From: Bordetella parapertussis
GTDB taxonomy: Bacteria; Acidobacteriota; Terriglobia; Bryobacterales; Bryobacteraceae
Direction of reading: 5' to 3'
DNA: 62,564 nucleotides
Assembly (NCBI GenBank): GCA_943328975.2
Contig: CALQCC020000026.1
Coordinates: 1-62,564 of the forward strand
In this document: positions 32,322 to 41,379 of the stretch, piece after piece
Position numbering within the stretch: position 1 is the first letter of the stretch
Layout of the letters: each line of letters starts with the position of its first letter
Made by a program: the position numbers and the translations under genes
Notes under the pieces: model-generated
What the model was told of the DNA's origin: nothing
Database searches by the model: none
The model's input: only the letters and a program-made list of their open reading frames with translations

Positions 32322-35317
32322 TAGTGGATTATCCTGTCAGACTGCGCGCTACCCATCAAGGGAACAGACGGAGGGACTGAGGTGTTCATTTCCGTCATGG
32401 ATGCTGTCAGCACGGTGACAGGCACCCCCGCCATGGCCGGACGCAGGGCCTCCCGTACCGTTACCGGCCGCGTCGCTGCAGAAGGATCGTAGAGCGGGAA
32501 ATTCAGCACGAAACGAGTGCCCTGCCCCACGTTGCTTTCCACCTCGATTTCGCCCCCGTGTTCGCGCACGATGCCGTAACTCACCGACAGGCCCAGCCCT
32601 GTGCCTCGTCGGCCGCCTTCCGCCGTAAAGGTTGCGTCGGCCTTGGTGGTGAAGAACGGATCGAAGATGCGAGGCAGAATATTGGCTGGAATTCCGGAAC
32701 CCGTATCCGCCACCGAAACACGCACGCGCCCATCGTGGCGGCTGGTTGTGACGGTCAGCGTACCCCCGGTTTGCATGGCGTCGCGCGCATTCATCACCAA
32801 GTTGAGCAGGACCTGCTGCAATTTTCCTGGGCTGCCCTTGATGGTCATGGCGGATTCATCCAGCACAAACACCACTTTCACTTGAGCATTGGAAAGTTGA
32901 TGGTCGACCAGCGTCACGGTCTCTCGGATGACTTTGTTTAAGTCGACGGCCACGAACTCGGTCGCCGAAACGCGCGAGAAGTTCAGTAGCGAGTTTACGA
33001 TTTCACTGGCGCGGAACGTCTGCCGCGCGATCTTCTCCAACAACGGAGCTTTTTGTTCGTCCCCGGAAATTTGTTTGGCCAGCATCTGCGCGTAGGTCGA
33101 GATCACGGCCAGCGGCGTGTTCACTTCGTGTGCGACACCCGCAGCCAGAAGACCGATGGAGCTAAGTTTGTCGGCCTGGACCAGTCGACGCTCCAGCTCA
33201 GCCCGATCCGTAACGTCGTCGAAAATGATCAGCCGGCCGATGCGCGATCCGTCTTTGGAAAATAGGGGCGCAGTCGCGATGTTGAGTGTCGCCTCGCGGG
33301 ACTTGAAGAAATACTTGTAGATGTTATGCAGCCCGGATTCGCCACGCGAAGGTTCCAGCGCTTCGCATAGATCCGCGGGCAACAGCGCGCTCAGAGAACG
33401 CCCAAGCGCATTCTGTCGCGAGACGCCGGTGAGTTTCTCGATCTGCGAGTTCCAACTCTCCACGCGATCTTCCAGGTCGGCTGCCAGAATGCCAACGTGG
33501 ATCGATTCTACGATGTTCTCTGAGAATTCCTTGAGACGTTCGTATTCGTCGACCTTACGCTGCAGCGTGGAGTAGAGTTTGGCGTTATCGATGGCGATGC
33601 CGACGTAGCCTGACAGCGTCTGCAACAACTGAATGTCTTCGCTCGAAAGGAAGTCGCCCGATTCGGTGCGGCTAACGCCCAGGTAAGCGATGGTGCGTCC
33701 TCGCGCGGAACACGGCATGTAGTAGGTCAGTTCCAGGTCGGCGATGGAGTGGCGCGCAGCCTGCGGCACCTCATGCGACACCACGTCCAGCATGTGACGG
33801 GTGCGTTCAAAGAACAGGTAGGGCTTGGCCGGACTCGCCGTCAGAAAGCTCAAATCGAGCCCAGGCACCTCATCCGTTTGATCCCCCGCCCTATTGCTGG
33901 CGAGTTCCAGGAAGAAGCGGTCCTCCGTCTCATCGCGGACGAAGAAGGCCACGTGACGGATTCCGAGGGTGCGAATCAATCGGTCCGCCACTGATTCCAG
34001 CATGGCGTGCAAGTCGGACGGCGATCCCAACTCGCGCGCGAATTCGATCAGCGTCCGGCGATAGTCGTAGCGATCTTTGTAGAACACATAGCGGTTCAGC
34101 AGTTCTCGAATCCAGTTGCGGATAGGCTGGAAGATGAACGCCGCGATCAGGATCATCGCGCCCATACCGAGCCCGTTCAGTTCCCCAGTGCCGCTGACAG
34201 AGAAGATCAAGCCGTAGAAGATCGAGAGGACGGACAACGTCGCGAGGGTGTAGACCGCGCCTTGTTCGAAAATGATGTCGACGTCCATCAAGCGATACCG
34301 CAGGATGGCGTAGGACCAAGTCAGCGGGATCAGTGGCAAGGCCAGCACCGCTAGATTCATAACTTGGTTGGGCGCGACTCCCATGAGGAACGGGACCGCG
34401 TAGATCAAAGTGAAGGGCAGTATCCCCGCGAGGGCGCCGTTGCGCAGCCAGGTGAGTTGCCGCCGGATAATCGCATCGGTAGCGGATCGCCGTTGCACGT
34501 GGAAGACTGCACTGCCCCCCAAATAGAACAGGCACAAGTAGCCCAGCCACAGCCGATCCAATAGCCACAGTACTTCGATTAGCGGCGTCGCGCTGCGCAG
34601 CCAGCCGAAGTTGAAACCCAAGTGTGCGGTTAACAGCGCCAAGCCTGGGATGTAGACCAGCAGCGCCGAGCCTTTGCGGCGAATCCAGCTCTGCGGCTCG
34701 GGATACGAAAACGCGAAGTGCAGGAACAAAGCGGGAGCCAGGAACCCGGCCGTAACGTTCCCTAGGTAAATAATCTTGTCGAAATTATTCAGCTTTCCCG
34801 TGTAGTGGAACGTAGAAAGAATAAAAGAAACCAGACACAGCAGGAAGAAATGCAGTGCCCGCGGAGCGCCGCGGCGGCGCACGTAAACGTACAGGCCGAT
34901 GGCGAGGTACACCACACCGACCACGTATTGATAGTAGAGCGTACCATCGTGTGTCGCTTCGCCGATGATCACCGACGCAGGGACTTCGACGCCTCCGTGC
35001 AGAATGCGATAATCGGCCTTGCGCCAAGGACCCAAGCTCGCCAGGATCTGCGTTGCTTGTGAGGAACTGGTGACGCGCACACCCGCGATAGAAACGAGTG
35101 CGTCTCCTTCATGGATACCCGCGTTCTCCGCAGGGCTGCGCGGAGTCACATTCACAGCGACGGGATGCATGTCGCCGCCGCGATCCACCCAGGTAGCTCC
35201 ATCAAGCGGTAGACGGAACTTCGCCTGCTGCTGGAAGTTGATCACCGCAGCGATCAGCGCCGCCACGGTCATCACCGCCAGCAGGGCGTTCGTCAGCTGT
35301 TGCCGAAGCTCGCGCAT
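32321..35317 (-). CDS. PDZ/7TM/GAF/PAS hybrid sensor histidine kinase
   Basis: 998 residues. TM1 at 11-27, a PDZ domain about 50-120 (SPAENAGIHEGDALVSIAGV), seven or eight further helices about 130-400, a GAF domain about 425-580, PAS about 598-708, HisKA with phospho-His730 in AAGVAHEVNTP, and HATPase_c with N box NLVMNARDAM, DTGSGIP, FDPFFTT, GTGLGLSVSYGIV. An unusual Ser/Val/Pro-rich tail of about 50 residues follows the ATPase. It phosphorylates the adjacent NtrC-type regulator, as their overlap shows. Periplasmic PDZ plus membrane bundle suggests sensing of envelope peptides or lipids. Signal unknown. Confidence 0.93.
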   Translation of the reverse strand: MRELRQQLTNALLAVMTVAALIAAVINFQQQAKFRLPLDGATWVDRGGDMHPVAVNVTPRSPAENAGIHEGDALVSIAGVRVTSSSQATQILASLGPWRKADYRILHGGVEVPASVIIGEATHDGTLYYQYVVGVVYLAIGLYVYVRRRGAPRALHFFLLCLVSFILSTFHYTGKLNNFDKIIYLGNVTAGFLAPALFLHFAFSYPEPQSWIRRKGSALLVYIPGLALLTAHLGFNFGWLRSATPLIEVLWLLDRLWLGYLCLFYLGGSAVFHVQRRSATDAIIRRQLTWLRNGALAGILPFTLIYAVPFLMGVAPNQVMNLAVLALPLIPLTWSYAILRYRLMDVDIIFEQGAVYTLATLSVLSIFYGLIFSVSGTGELNGLGMGAMILIAAFIFQPIRNWIRELLNRYVFYKDRYDYRRTLIEFARELGSPSDLHAMLESVADRLIRTLGIRHVAFFVRDETEDRFFLELASNRAGDQTDEVPGLDLSFLTASPAKPYLFFERTRHMLDVVSHEVPQAARHSIADLELTYYMPCSARGRTIAYLGVSRTESGDFLSSEDIQLLQTLSGYVGIAIDNAKLYSTLQRKVDEYERLKEFSENIVESIHVGILAADLEDRVESWNSQIEKLTGVSRQNALGRSLSALLPADLCEALEPSRGESGLHNIYKYFFKSREATLNIATAPLFSKDGSRIGRLIIFDDVTDRAELERRLVQADKLSSIGLLAAGVAHEVNTPLAVISTYAQMLAKQISGDEQKAPLLEKIARQTFRASEIVNSLLNFSRVSATEFVAVDLNKVIRETVTLVDHQLSNAQVKVVFVLDESAMTIKGSPGKLQQVLLNLVMNARDAMQTGGTLTVTTSRHDGRVRVSVADTGSGIPANILPRIFDPFFTTKADATFTAEGGRRGTGLGLSVSYGIVREHGGEIEVESNVGQGTRFVLNFPLYDPSAATRPVTVREALRPAMAGVPVTVLTASMTEMNTSVPPSVPLMGSAQSDRIIH

Positions 35318-35498
35318 GCTAGAGACACTACTCCACTAGTTTCGCAGCATTTCCTCTTCCAATCCAGGAATATCCGCTATGCGATTGATTTTGTTAGCGG
35401 TTAGTTGTGGCAATCAAGCAAGAGTATGAACTTTGGAAGAAATCCTACTGAAACCCGTAGAATGTGCGCCGTTTTCTTGAGGCATACTGGGTACTACA

Positions 35499-35972
35499 GT
35501 GGAACTCTACCTCCTTCGGCACGGGATTGCCGAACATCGCGCGACATCGGGGCGGGACATCGATCGGGCACTCACGGACGAGGGTGTATCCCGACTCCGC
35601 AGCACCTTGGAACAAGCCAAAACCGAGGGCTTCGATCCCCGCTGGATTGTGTCCAGCCCCTACCTTCGCGCCCTGCAAACGGCGCGCATCGCAGCCGACT
35701 TCCTCGGGTATTCAGAGCCGATCTTGACCAGCACGCGCCTAACTCCCGACGCCGATCCCGAAGAGGTGTGGGCGGAAGTGCGGGAGATAGATCCGGATTC
35801 CCCGCTCCTCTTTGTCGCTCACGAGCCGCTGCTGTCAGCAACCGCTTCTTGGCTGACGGGTGAAAGCCGTGTGATCATCGAGTTTAAGCCAGCCACGATG
35901 GTGCGCATCGATTTCGAGACCGTGGGCCTTGCGCCACAGGGCGAGTTGCGCTGGAAAATACATGGAACCTAA
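35499..35972 (+). CDS. sixA: SixA-type phosphohistidine phosphatase
   Basis: 157 residues of the histidine phosphatase (phosphoglycerate mutase-like) superfamily. The catalytic motif LRHGIAEH is at residues 6-13, SSPYLRALQTA around 52-62, and the second histidine in VAHEPLLS at about 109. SixA dephosphorylates phosphohistidine in relay domains. It is divergent from the kinase gene by 181 bases, so it could modulate phosphorelay in this region; this is inference. The GTG start is not preceded by a good Shine-Dalgarno. Confidence 0.88.
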   Translation: MELYLLRHGIAEHRATSGRDIDRALTDEGVSRLRSTLEQAKTEGFDPRWIVSSPYLRALQTARIAADFLGYSEPILTSTRLTPDADPEEVWAEVREIDPDSPLLFVAHEPLLSATASWLTGESRVIIEFKPATMVRIDFETVGLAPQGELRWKIHGT

Positions 35973-36744
35973 GCAGAACGCCGCCGAGGGCTTTGCCCGG
36001 CTAGTAGAAATCATGGCCAAGTTGCGGGCCCCCGATGGCTGCCCGTGGGATCGCGAGCAGACCTTCGACACCATCAAGCCTTACTTGCTGGAAGAGACCT
36101 ACGAAGTCCTGCAGGCGATCGATGAACGCGATTGGAATGAGTTGTCTGAGGAACTCGGCGACTTGCTGCTGCAGGTGGTCTTCTTTTCGCAGATGGCTGC
36201 CGAGGCCGGCCTCTTCGACGTGACGGACGCTATCCACGCCATCAACAGCAAACTGGTGCGTCGGCATCCCCATGTTTTCGGCGATGGCGATGCGAAGACT
36301 TCGGCCGAGGTCCTGAAAAAATGGGACGAGATCAAGGCCACGGAGAAGGTCCGCCCCAAAGGACTGCTCGCGACCATTCCGCGTGCCCTGCCCGCCCTGG
36401 TCGAAGGCGAACATATTTCCCGCAAGGCCGCTGGTGCTGGATTTGAGTGGCCCAACATCGAGCAAGTGTTCGACAAGCTGCACGAAGAATTGGGCGAATT
36501 GGACCAGGCCCGCAAGGGTGGTTCGCAAGAGGAAGTCGAGGGCGAAATCGGGGACCTCCTATTTACCGTGATCAACCTCGCGCGCTTCCTGAAAGTCGAT
36601 CCAGAGCAGGCTCTGCGCCGCACCAACGCTAAGTTCCGCAACCGCTTCGCGCATGTCGAAGACGGACTGGGCAAGCCGCTGAAGGAAGCCTCGCTCGAAG
36701 AAATGGAAACTCTGTGGCAAGCAGCCAAACAGCAGGGGAAGTAA
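35962..36744 (+). CDS. mazG: nucleoside triphosphate pyrophosphohydrolase MazG
   Basis: 260 residues with tandem MazG domains, the E. coli-type layout. First domain: CPWDREQTFDTIKPYLLEE, then EELGDLLLQVVF. Second domain: GFEWPNIEQVFDKLHEELGEL, EEVEGEIGDLLFTVINLAR, with the Mg-binding EExxE/ExxD residues present. It cleans NTP pools including ppGpp-related and damaged nucleotides. ATG 35962 overlaps the sixA stop by 11 bases; the upstream in-frame start would lie deep inside sixA. Its own 3' end overlaps the MFS gene by 31 bases. Confidence 0.93.
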   Translation: MEPKQNAAEGFARLVEIMAKLRAPDGCPWDREQTFDTIKPYLLEETYEVLQAIDERDWNELSEELGDLLLQVVFFSQMAAEAGLFDVTDAIHAINSKLVRRHPHVFGDGDAKTSAEVLKKWDEIKATEKVRPKGLLATIPRALPALVEGEHISRKAAGAGFEWPNIEQVFDKLHEELGELDQARKGGSQEEVEGEIGDLLFTVINLARFLKVDPEQALRRTNAKFRNRFAHVEDGLGKPLKEASLEEMETLWQAAKQQGK

Positions 36745-38024
36745 CCAGCTTCACTGGGCTGCTGCGCTCCAATCGGAATTACCGCTTCACCTGGATCGGG
36801 CAAGTGGTCAGCGAAGTGGGCGACAACTACAACAACGTCGCCGTGTTTGCACTGGCCATGGCGAACACAGGTTCGGGACTTGTAGTGGCGGGCATTCTCA
36901 TTGCCCGGGCCATTCCGATGATGCTGGCGGGTCCACTAGCGGGCGTCCTACTGGACCGCATGGACCGTCGCAAGATCATGATCGCCAGCGACCTGGTGCG
37001 CGCGGTGATTGCTATCGCCTTTGTCTTTGGGATTCCGGCGGGACGCACTTGGCTGCTCTATGTCTTGAGCGCCATGCTCATGTTCGCATCTCCTTTCTTC
37101 ACCGCGGGGCGATCGGCCATCCTCCCGGCCATCGCGACCGAAGGCGAGTTACACACAGCCAATTCATTGACGCAGATGACGCGTTGGACGGCGCAGACAA
37201 TTGGGTCGTTCCTCGGCGGCGCGTGGATCGCGGGCTTCGGCTACGAAGTTGCATTCCTGTTGAATGCGGCATCTTTCCTGCTCTCTGCCTGGTGTATCTG
37301 GAATCTACGCCTTCCGGCCGGCCAAGCTCCAACGAGAGCAGCCATGAGCGCCGTGAAGCCATGGCGCGACTACACCGCGGGCCTGCGCTACATGAGGGCG
37401 ACACCGTTAATCTTCGGGATCGGACTGATCTCCGTAGGCTGGGCTACCGGTGGCGGAGCGGCGCAGATTCTCTTCAGCCTGTTCGGAGAGACCGTGTTTC
37501 AGCGTGGAGCCGCGGGCATCGGTATCATTTGGGGCATGGCCGGTGTGGGACTGGTCGCTGGAGCGTTGCTCGCTCACCGGATCGCACCGTTGTTGAAATA
37601 TAGCGCGTACAAAAACACCATCTCGATCTCGTATTTGATCCACGGAGGAAGCTACGTTTTGTTCGCGCTCGCTCCGACCTTCGGGTGGGCGATGGTGTGG
37701 ATCGGAATGTCGCGCGCGGCGATGGGCGTCAGTAACGTTCTCAATACCAGCCAACTGCTTCGGCATGTATCGAACGATTACCGCGGGCGCGTCTTCGCCA
37801 CCATCGAAAGTTGGAGCTGGACCACTATGATGGTATCGATGGCTCTCGCTGGTCTCGCATCCGAATATGTCTCACCGCGGGTGATCGGCGTGTGGGCCGG
37901 CGTGCTCAGTTCCTCCACCGCGGTCTGGTGGGCGTGGGCCAACTGGGGCGGCAAATTGCCGGAACCGGCGTTGGAAGGCGTTGACCCTGATACCGTCGAA
38001 GTCCATGGAGAGCCGGGCGTCTGA
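36714..38024 (+). CDS. MFS_3-type transporter
   Basis: 436 residues and about twelve membrane helices. The loop-2 motif GVLLDRMDRRKIM (about 79-91) is the MFS-typical G-x-L-x-D-R-x-x-R-R. The overall character (long loops, RFTWIGQVVSEVGDNYN at the N-terminus) matches the EntS/siderophore-exporter-like MFS_3 group. The substrate is unknown. GTG 36714 gives the full N-terminal helix and overlaps mazG by 31 bases; the next gene starts in TGATG overlap. Confidence 0.85.
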   Translation: MASSQTAGEVTSFTGLLRSNRNYRFTWIGQVVSEVGDNYNNVAVFALAMANTGSGLVVAGILIARAIPMMLAGPLAGVLLDRMDRRKIMIASDLVRAVIAIAFVFGIPAGRTWLLYVLSAMLMFASPFFTAGRSAILPAIATEGELHTANSLTQMTRWTAQTIGSFLGGAWIAGFGYEVAFLLNAASFLLSAWCIWNLRLPAGQAPTRAAMSAVKPWRDYTAGLRYMRATPLIFGIGLISVGWATGGGAAQILFSLFGETVFQRGAAGIGIIWGMAGVGLVAGALLAHRIAPLLKYSAYKNTISISYLIHGGSYVLFALAPTFGWAMVWIGMSRAAMGVSNVLNTSQLLRHVSNDYRGRVFATIESWSWTTMMVSMALAGLASEYVSPRVIGVWAGVLSSSTAVWWAWANWGGKLPEPALEGVDPDTVEVHGEPGV

Positions 38025-38743
38025 TGCAAACATTACGTGGCAAAGTGATTTTGGTAACCGGGGGCGCTAAGCGGATCGGACGGGGCATCGCGCTGCGCCT
38101 GGCGCAGGAAGGTGCGCGTGTCGCGATCCACTACGGAACGTCTGAAGCAGAAGCACGGGCGACGGCGGCCGAGTGCGGAGGAGCGCCGGTGTTCCGCGCG
38201 AATCTGGAGAACGTCGGTGAGATCGAAACGTTGTTCGCCGATGTCGAAGCCCACTTCGGACGCATCGATGGATTGGTGAACAATGCGGCTCGGTTCACAC
38301 GCATCGACCCGCTGAAGATCACCGAGGCTGACTGGGATTTCATCCACGACGTCAACCTGAAGGCGACGTTCTTCTGCTGCCAGCAGGCCGCGAAGCGCAT
38401 GCTCGCAACCGGCGGCGGAAGGATCGTCAACATCAGTTCCCTGGGAGCGATTCGTCCGTGGGCGGAACATGCGCATTATTGCGCGTCCAAGGCGGGCGTC
38501 GCGATGTTGACCCGCGCGCTGGCGCAGTCGTTTGCTCCCACGATCTCAGTAAACTCCGTCGCTCCGGGCGTGATCCCGTTCGGCGAACAGGACGAACGGA
38601 TCCAGCGGCTGATCGAAAAAACTCCGACGAAACGCGCCGGAACCGCGGACGAAGTCGCGGACGCCGTGGTCTACTTCCTCGCCGCGTCGGAATTCGTAAC
38701 CGGCCAGATCCTCGCGGTCGACGGCGGCCTCAGTCAGCGATAA
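38024..38743 (+). CDS. short-chain dehydrogenase/reductase (pteridine reductase-like)
   Basis: 239 residues, classical SDR. Cofactor motif TGGAKRIGRGIA (13-24), NNAA (about 86), NISS with the catalytic Ser (about 137), YxxxK as YCASK (about 149-153), PG in VAPGVIP. GGAKRIG is common in FolM/pteridine reductase-type members and in related carbonyl reductases. It ends the sixA-mazG-MFS-SDR run. Right after its stop lies the GGTGTCAGACACC palindrome shared with 51.55 kb. Confidence 0.88.
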   Translation: MQTLRGKVILVTGGAKRIGRGIALRLAQEGARVAIHYGTSEAEARATAAECGGAPVFRANLENVGEIETLFADVEAHFGRIDGLVNNAARFTRIDPLKITEADWDFIHDVNLKATFFCCQQAAKRMLATGGGRIVNISSLGAIRPWAEHAHYCASKAGVAMLTRALAQSFAPTISVNSVAPGVIPFGEQDERIQRLIEKTPTKRAGTADEVADAVVYFLAASEFVTGQILAVDGGLSQR

Positions 38744-38745
38744 AT

Positions 38746-38758
38746 GGTGTCAGACACC
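38746..38758. repeat. GGTGTCAGACACC palindrome, copy 1
   Basis: A 6+1+6 inverted repeat three bases after the SDR stop and ten bases before the convergent YkgJ stop. An identical copy, with the same preceding T, lies at 51553-51565 in another convergent junction. Confidence 0.7.
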
Positions 38759-38767
38759 CTTTAAGCT

Positions 38768-39181
38768 CTACGGGTAGTCTTCCGGATAGGCGAGACGCTG
38801 CTCTTGCGCGATTTCCATCGCCGTCCCGATCTGGATCAGTGGACCCTTGCCGATGCCTGGACAATGTTTCGCCGTCCGCGCCCACTCTTTGCGGCTCTCA
38901 ATCAACTCCGGCCAGAACGGAAACGTGCGGCATTGCGTTGGCTTCGCTGCATGAATCGCGCACTGACGGTTCTCTAGGAACGGGCACTGCTTATCGGGAG
39001 GCTTACGAAAACGGCGCTGATTCACCGTTCGGTAGACGTGCTTCTCTTCAAACGCCTTCGGCCTCAGACCGGTGAACTTCGCGGCGCGCTTGATGTCGGC
39101 TTCGCTCAAGTACACGAAGCCGGATTGATCGCAGCAATTCGCGCAACCGGGTTGGCAGGTGAAACGGATTTCCGGGATCAT
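38768..39181 (-). CDS. YkgJ-family cysteine-cluster protein
   Basis: 137 residues of the YkgJ/CxxCxxCC zinc/iron-chelating family. N-terminal CQPGCANCCDQSGFVYLS carries C-x3-C-x2-CC, later CPFLENRQCAIH and CRTFPFW give further cysteines, and CPGIGKG closes the cluster. Probably an Fe-S or zinc protein; function unknown. Its ATG overlaps the stop of the upstream beta-propeller gene by four bases. Last gene of the M23-PD40-YkgJ operon. Confidence 0.85.
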   Translation of the reverse strand: MIPEIRFTCQPGCANCCDQSGFVYLSEADIKRAAKFTGLRPKAFEEKHVYRTVNQRRFRKPPDKQCPFLENRQCAIHAAKPTQCRTFPFWPELIESRKEWARTAKHCPGIGKGPLIQIGTAMEIAQEQRLAYPEDYP

Positions 39182-40257
39182 TGGGTTGCCGCGACCAGCT
39201 TCTCTACATCCATCCGGTAAATCGCCGGCTTCCCATGGAGGTCGCTATTGAAGAACACCTGTTGGCTGTTCGGGGAAAACATCGGATTCACTAGTGCTGG
39301 ATCGCTGGCCCGATGTTCACAGAGCGTCAGTTCCCGCTTCACCGCCCGCACCAGCAACAACACGTAAGGAGACACTTTACTGCCGCCCGCTCCTACGAAG
39401 ACACTCGCGTCTGCATTCCGCCCGAACGCCGCAAACTGCGTGGTATCGGCAATGGCGCGGTCCTCGTTGGTATCCGGCACAAACTCGCGGATGGAGTTCA
39501 ACTTCCCTGCCCCAGCGGGCACGTTTAAGTACAACACGGTGCGCCCGTCCGGACTCCACATGGCTTGCGCGGCGTCGCCCTCGGCCACACGCAGGCGATA
39601 GTTTTGCTTACCATCGTAGTTCGCCAAATACAATCCCTTGCCTCGACGATACAGCACCGACGCGCGCTTGGGACGCGTGATCGGATCGCTCATCTCTTCG
39701 TCGCCTTCCGCTAGCGTCGTTGCCGTCGCGGTACGCAGGTTCACGAGTATCAGACGGTACGCGATGCCGCGTTTCTCGACCAGCGCCACATACAGTCCGT
39801 CCGAGCTCACGTGCAAGTCGCCGGCTGGCTCAAACCCGTCGGATAATTTATAGGCCTGCGAAGCCTTTGCTGCAGAGAAGCCCGCGTTCATGAAGCGGTT
39901 GCCGTCGAAGTAGCAAAAGCCGTTCTCACTCGAGAGCAGAGTCAGACTCTCCGGCTGCAGCGCCTCGGCTTCACTCACCTGCCGAGCCTCGCCCTTTTTC
40001 AAATCCATGCGGTAAGCTTCGTAGCGCCCACTGGCATCCGACGCGTACAGCAGGAAGTTGCCGCGGCGCGATAGAGGGGTTGCGGAGGCTGGAGGAAGGA
40101 TGCTGGAAACGGCCGGATCGGTGAGTCGCGTCACGGGAAGATCCGTCGCCAGATCGTCGTACCGGGAGAGTGCGGGCGCGAGTATAGCTCCGCGCTCGGC
40201 AGCGCTGAGGAATGAAGGAAGTACAGCGATGGCCAGGAAGGACCGTCGCGAGGTCAT
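39178..40257 (-). CDS. Tat-exported beta-propeller (PD40/oligogalacturonate lyase-like) protein
   Basis: 359 residues. The N-terminus MTSRRSFLAIAVLPSFLSAA is a twin-arginine signal. The rest has propeller blades of PD40/TolB kind (LLYASDASGRYEAYRMDL, QAMWSPDGRTVLYLNV, NPMFSPNSQQVFFNSDL HGKPAIYRMD). The family includes oligogalacturonate lyases, but the catalytic metal-binding set could not be verified. It begins four bases after the M23 stop. Confidence 0.75.
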   Translation of the reverse strand: MTSRRSFLAIAVLPSFLSAAERGAILAPALSRYDDLATDLPVTRLTDPAVSSILPPASATPLSRRGNFLLYASDASGRYEAYRMDLKKGEARQVSEAEALQPESLTLLSSENGFCYFDGNRFMNAGFSAAKASQAYKLSDGFEPAGDLHVSSDGLYVALVEKRGIAYRLILVNLRTATATTLAEGDEEMSDPITRPKRASVLYRRGKGLYLANYDGKQNYRLRVAEGDAAQAMWSPDGRTVLYLNVPAGAGKLNSIREFVPDTNEDRAIADTTQFAAFGRNADASVFVGAGGSKVSPYVLLLVRAVKRELTLCEHRASDPALVNPMFSPNSQQVFFNSDLHGKPAIYRMDVEKLVAATQ

Positions 40258-40261
40258 CTAT

Positions 40262-41146
40262 CTAGAATGGCAGATCCGGACGAACCTGCGTGAGCACTGC
40301 GGACTGCGACAAGTAGCGGGCCGGGTTCACCGGGCTGCCACCTTGGCGCACTTCAAAGTGCAAATGCGGACCCGACACGCGACCGGACGCACCGGAGTGT
40401 CCAATCAATTGTCCGCGCCGGACTTCTTCACCCGGAACGATCTCAAAGTTGGAGAGGTGGGCATAGAGCGTCGTCATCCCGTGACCATGGTCGATCAAAA
40501 TCGCCCGACCGTAGCGGTTGGCGAACTGTGCCGCGGAAATAATGCCGTCGGCGGCAGCGTAAACAGGAGTCCCCATCGTGGCGGTCAAATCGACGCCTGC
40601 GTGGAAACCACCTTCACCCGACAGGGGATCGGAGCGATCACCAAAGCGGCTCACGATCTGGCCGTTCACCGGCCACATGCTGGGCACTACGTTTTTTTGA
40701 AAGGCCCGAGCATAGGTGCGTTGGCCACGCGAGAAACTCGCTGCTTTCAGGAAATTGTATTCTTCAATCGACTCGCTATAAGAAGGAACCAGCGCGCCTT
40801 CAGCGGAGATGTCGTCCGCGCCTTCCAAACGGCGCTTCAAACCCAGGGCCAAGCTGACTTCGGAGGCCATCACCTGCAAAGAAGCCAATTGCTCTTCCTT
40901 CTGGCTGTTCTGGCGTTCCAGTTCTTTGTATTGGGTACGAAGCGTGTCCACTTCGCTGCGAAGGGTATTGTAGTTGGCCACTTTCCAGGCCATGCGTAGG
41001 TAGCTTGAAACAGCGCCAAACAGCGACACCGAACCTAAGAGTGCAAGGCCAAGAACCACGTACAATGCGTGGTGCGGAATGTGGATGCGGCGCAAGCGGC
41101 CATGGAGCGAATGCGCCAGGACCAATACGAAATAATGCTGTTTCAT
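40262..41146 (-). CDS. M23-family murein metallopeptidase
   Basis: 294 residues: a short cytoplasmic tail, transmembrane segment (about 26-52), a coiled coil (about 60-95, LRSEVDTLRTQYKELERQ), then a LytM/M23 domain from about 160. Zinc motif elements are intact: GGFHAGVDL (HxxxD), and GPHLHFEVR (HxH) near 263, with YGRAILIDHGHG between. It should be an active endopeptidase cutting peptidoglycan crosslinks, in the EnvC-like or MepM-like way. A TTGACA element about 145 bases upstream may be its promoter. It is followed by PD40 and YkgJ genes. Confidence 0.9.
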   Translation of the reverse strand: MKQHYFVLVLAHSLHGRLRRIHIPHHALYVVLGLALLGSVSLFGAVSSYLRMAWKVANYNTLRSEVDTLRTQYKELERQNSQKEEQLASLQVMASEVSLALGLKRRLEGADDISAEGALVPSYSESIEEYNFLKAASFSRGQRTYARAFQKNVVPSMWPVNGQIVSRFGDRSDPLSGEGGFHAGVDLTATMGTPVYAAADGIISAAQFANRYGRAILIDHGHGMTTLYAHLSNFEIVPGEEVRRGQLIGHSGASGRVSGPHLHFEVRQGGSPVNPARYLSQSAVLTQVRPDLPF

Positions 41147-41187
41147 GCTTCTCCTACTAACGTATGAACGTCGGCACGGACCAAAAT

Positions 41188-41206
41188 GTTTAGGCTGACC
41201 CTAAAC
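41188..41206. promoter_or_regulatory. inverted repeat in the M23 leader
   Basis: GTTTAGG (41188-41194) and CCTAAAC (41200-41206) around CTGAC, 42 bases before the M23 ATG. Candidate operator or leader hairpin. Confidence 0.3.
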
Positions 41207-41265
41207 CTCGGGACCGTAGGCCGGAGACTCAACCGGTACTGCTTATCCGGTCATCGGAAACTGTA

Positions 41266-41296
41266 ATGGTAGCGAAATACACTGCCGGGTGTCAAC
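41266..41296 (-). promoter_or_regulatory. candidate M23 promoter
   Basis: Perfect TTGACA on the minus strand (41291-41296), 19-base spacer, TACCAT (41266-41271). The -35 sits in the loop of a CCGGGT/ACCCGG hairpin (41286-41301). The spacer is two bases long of ideal. Confidence 0.35.
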
Positions 41297-41319
41297 CCGG
41301 AGACGCGTCCGAAGACAGA

Positions 41320-41356
41320 ACGAGGCTGCATCCGTTAGATCGGATCAGCCTCGTTA
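41320..41356 (-). terminator. Rho-independent terminator of the 134-residue gene
   Basis: AACGAGGCTG and CAGCCTCGTT plus ATCCG/CGGAT form a 15-bp stem with one bulged base around TTAGAT, 24 bases past the stop at 41380. A T-rich stretch follows on the minus strand. Confidence 0.65.
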
Positions 41357-41379
41357 AGCTACTGATAATACTAGGACTA

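Noticed and set aside
40058-40999. 313-codon open frame antisense to the M23 and propeller genes
   Set aside because: Spans two real genes on the other strand and shows mirror composition.
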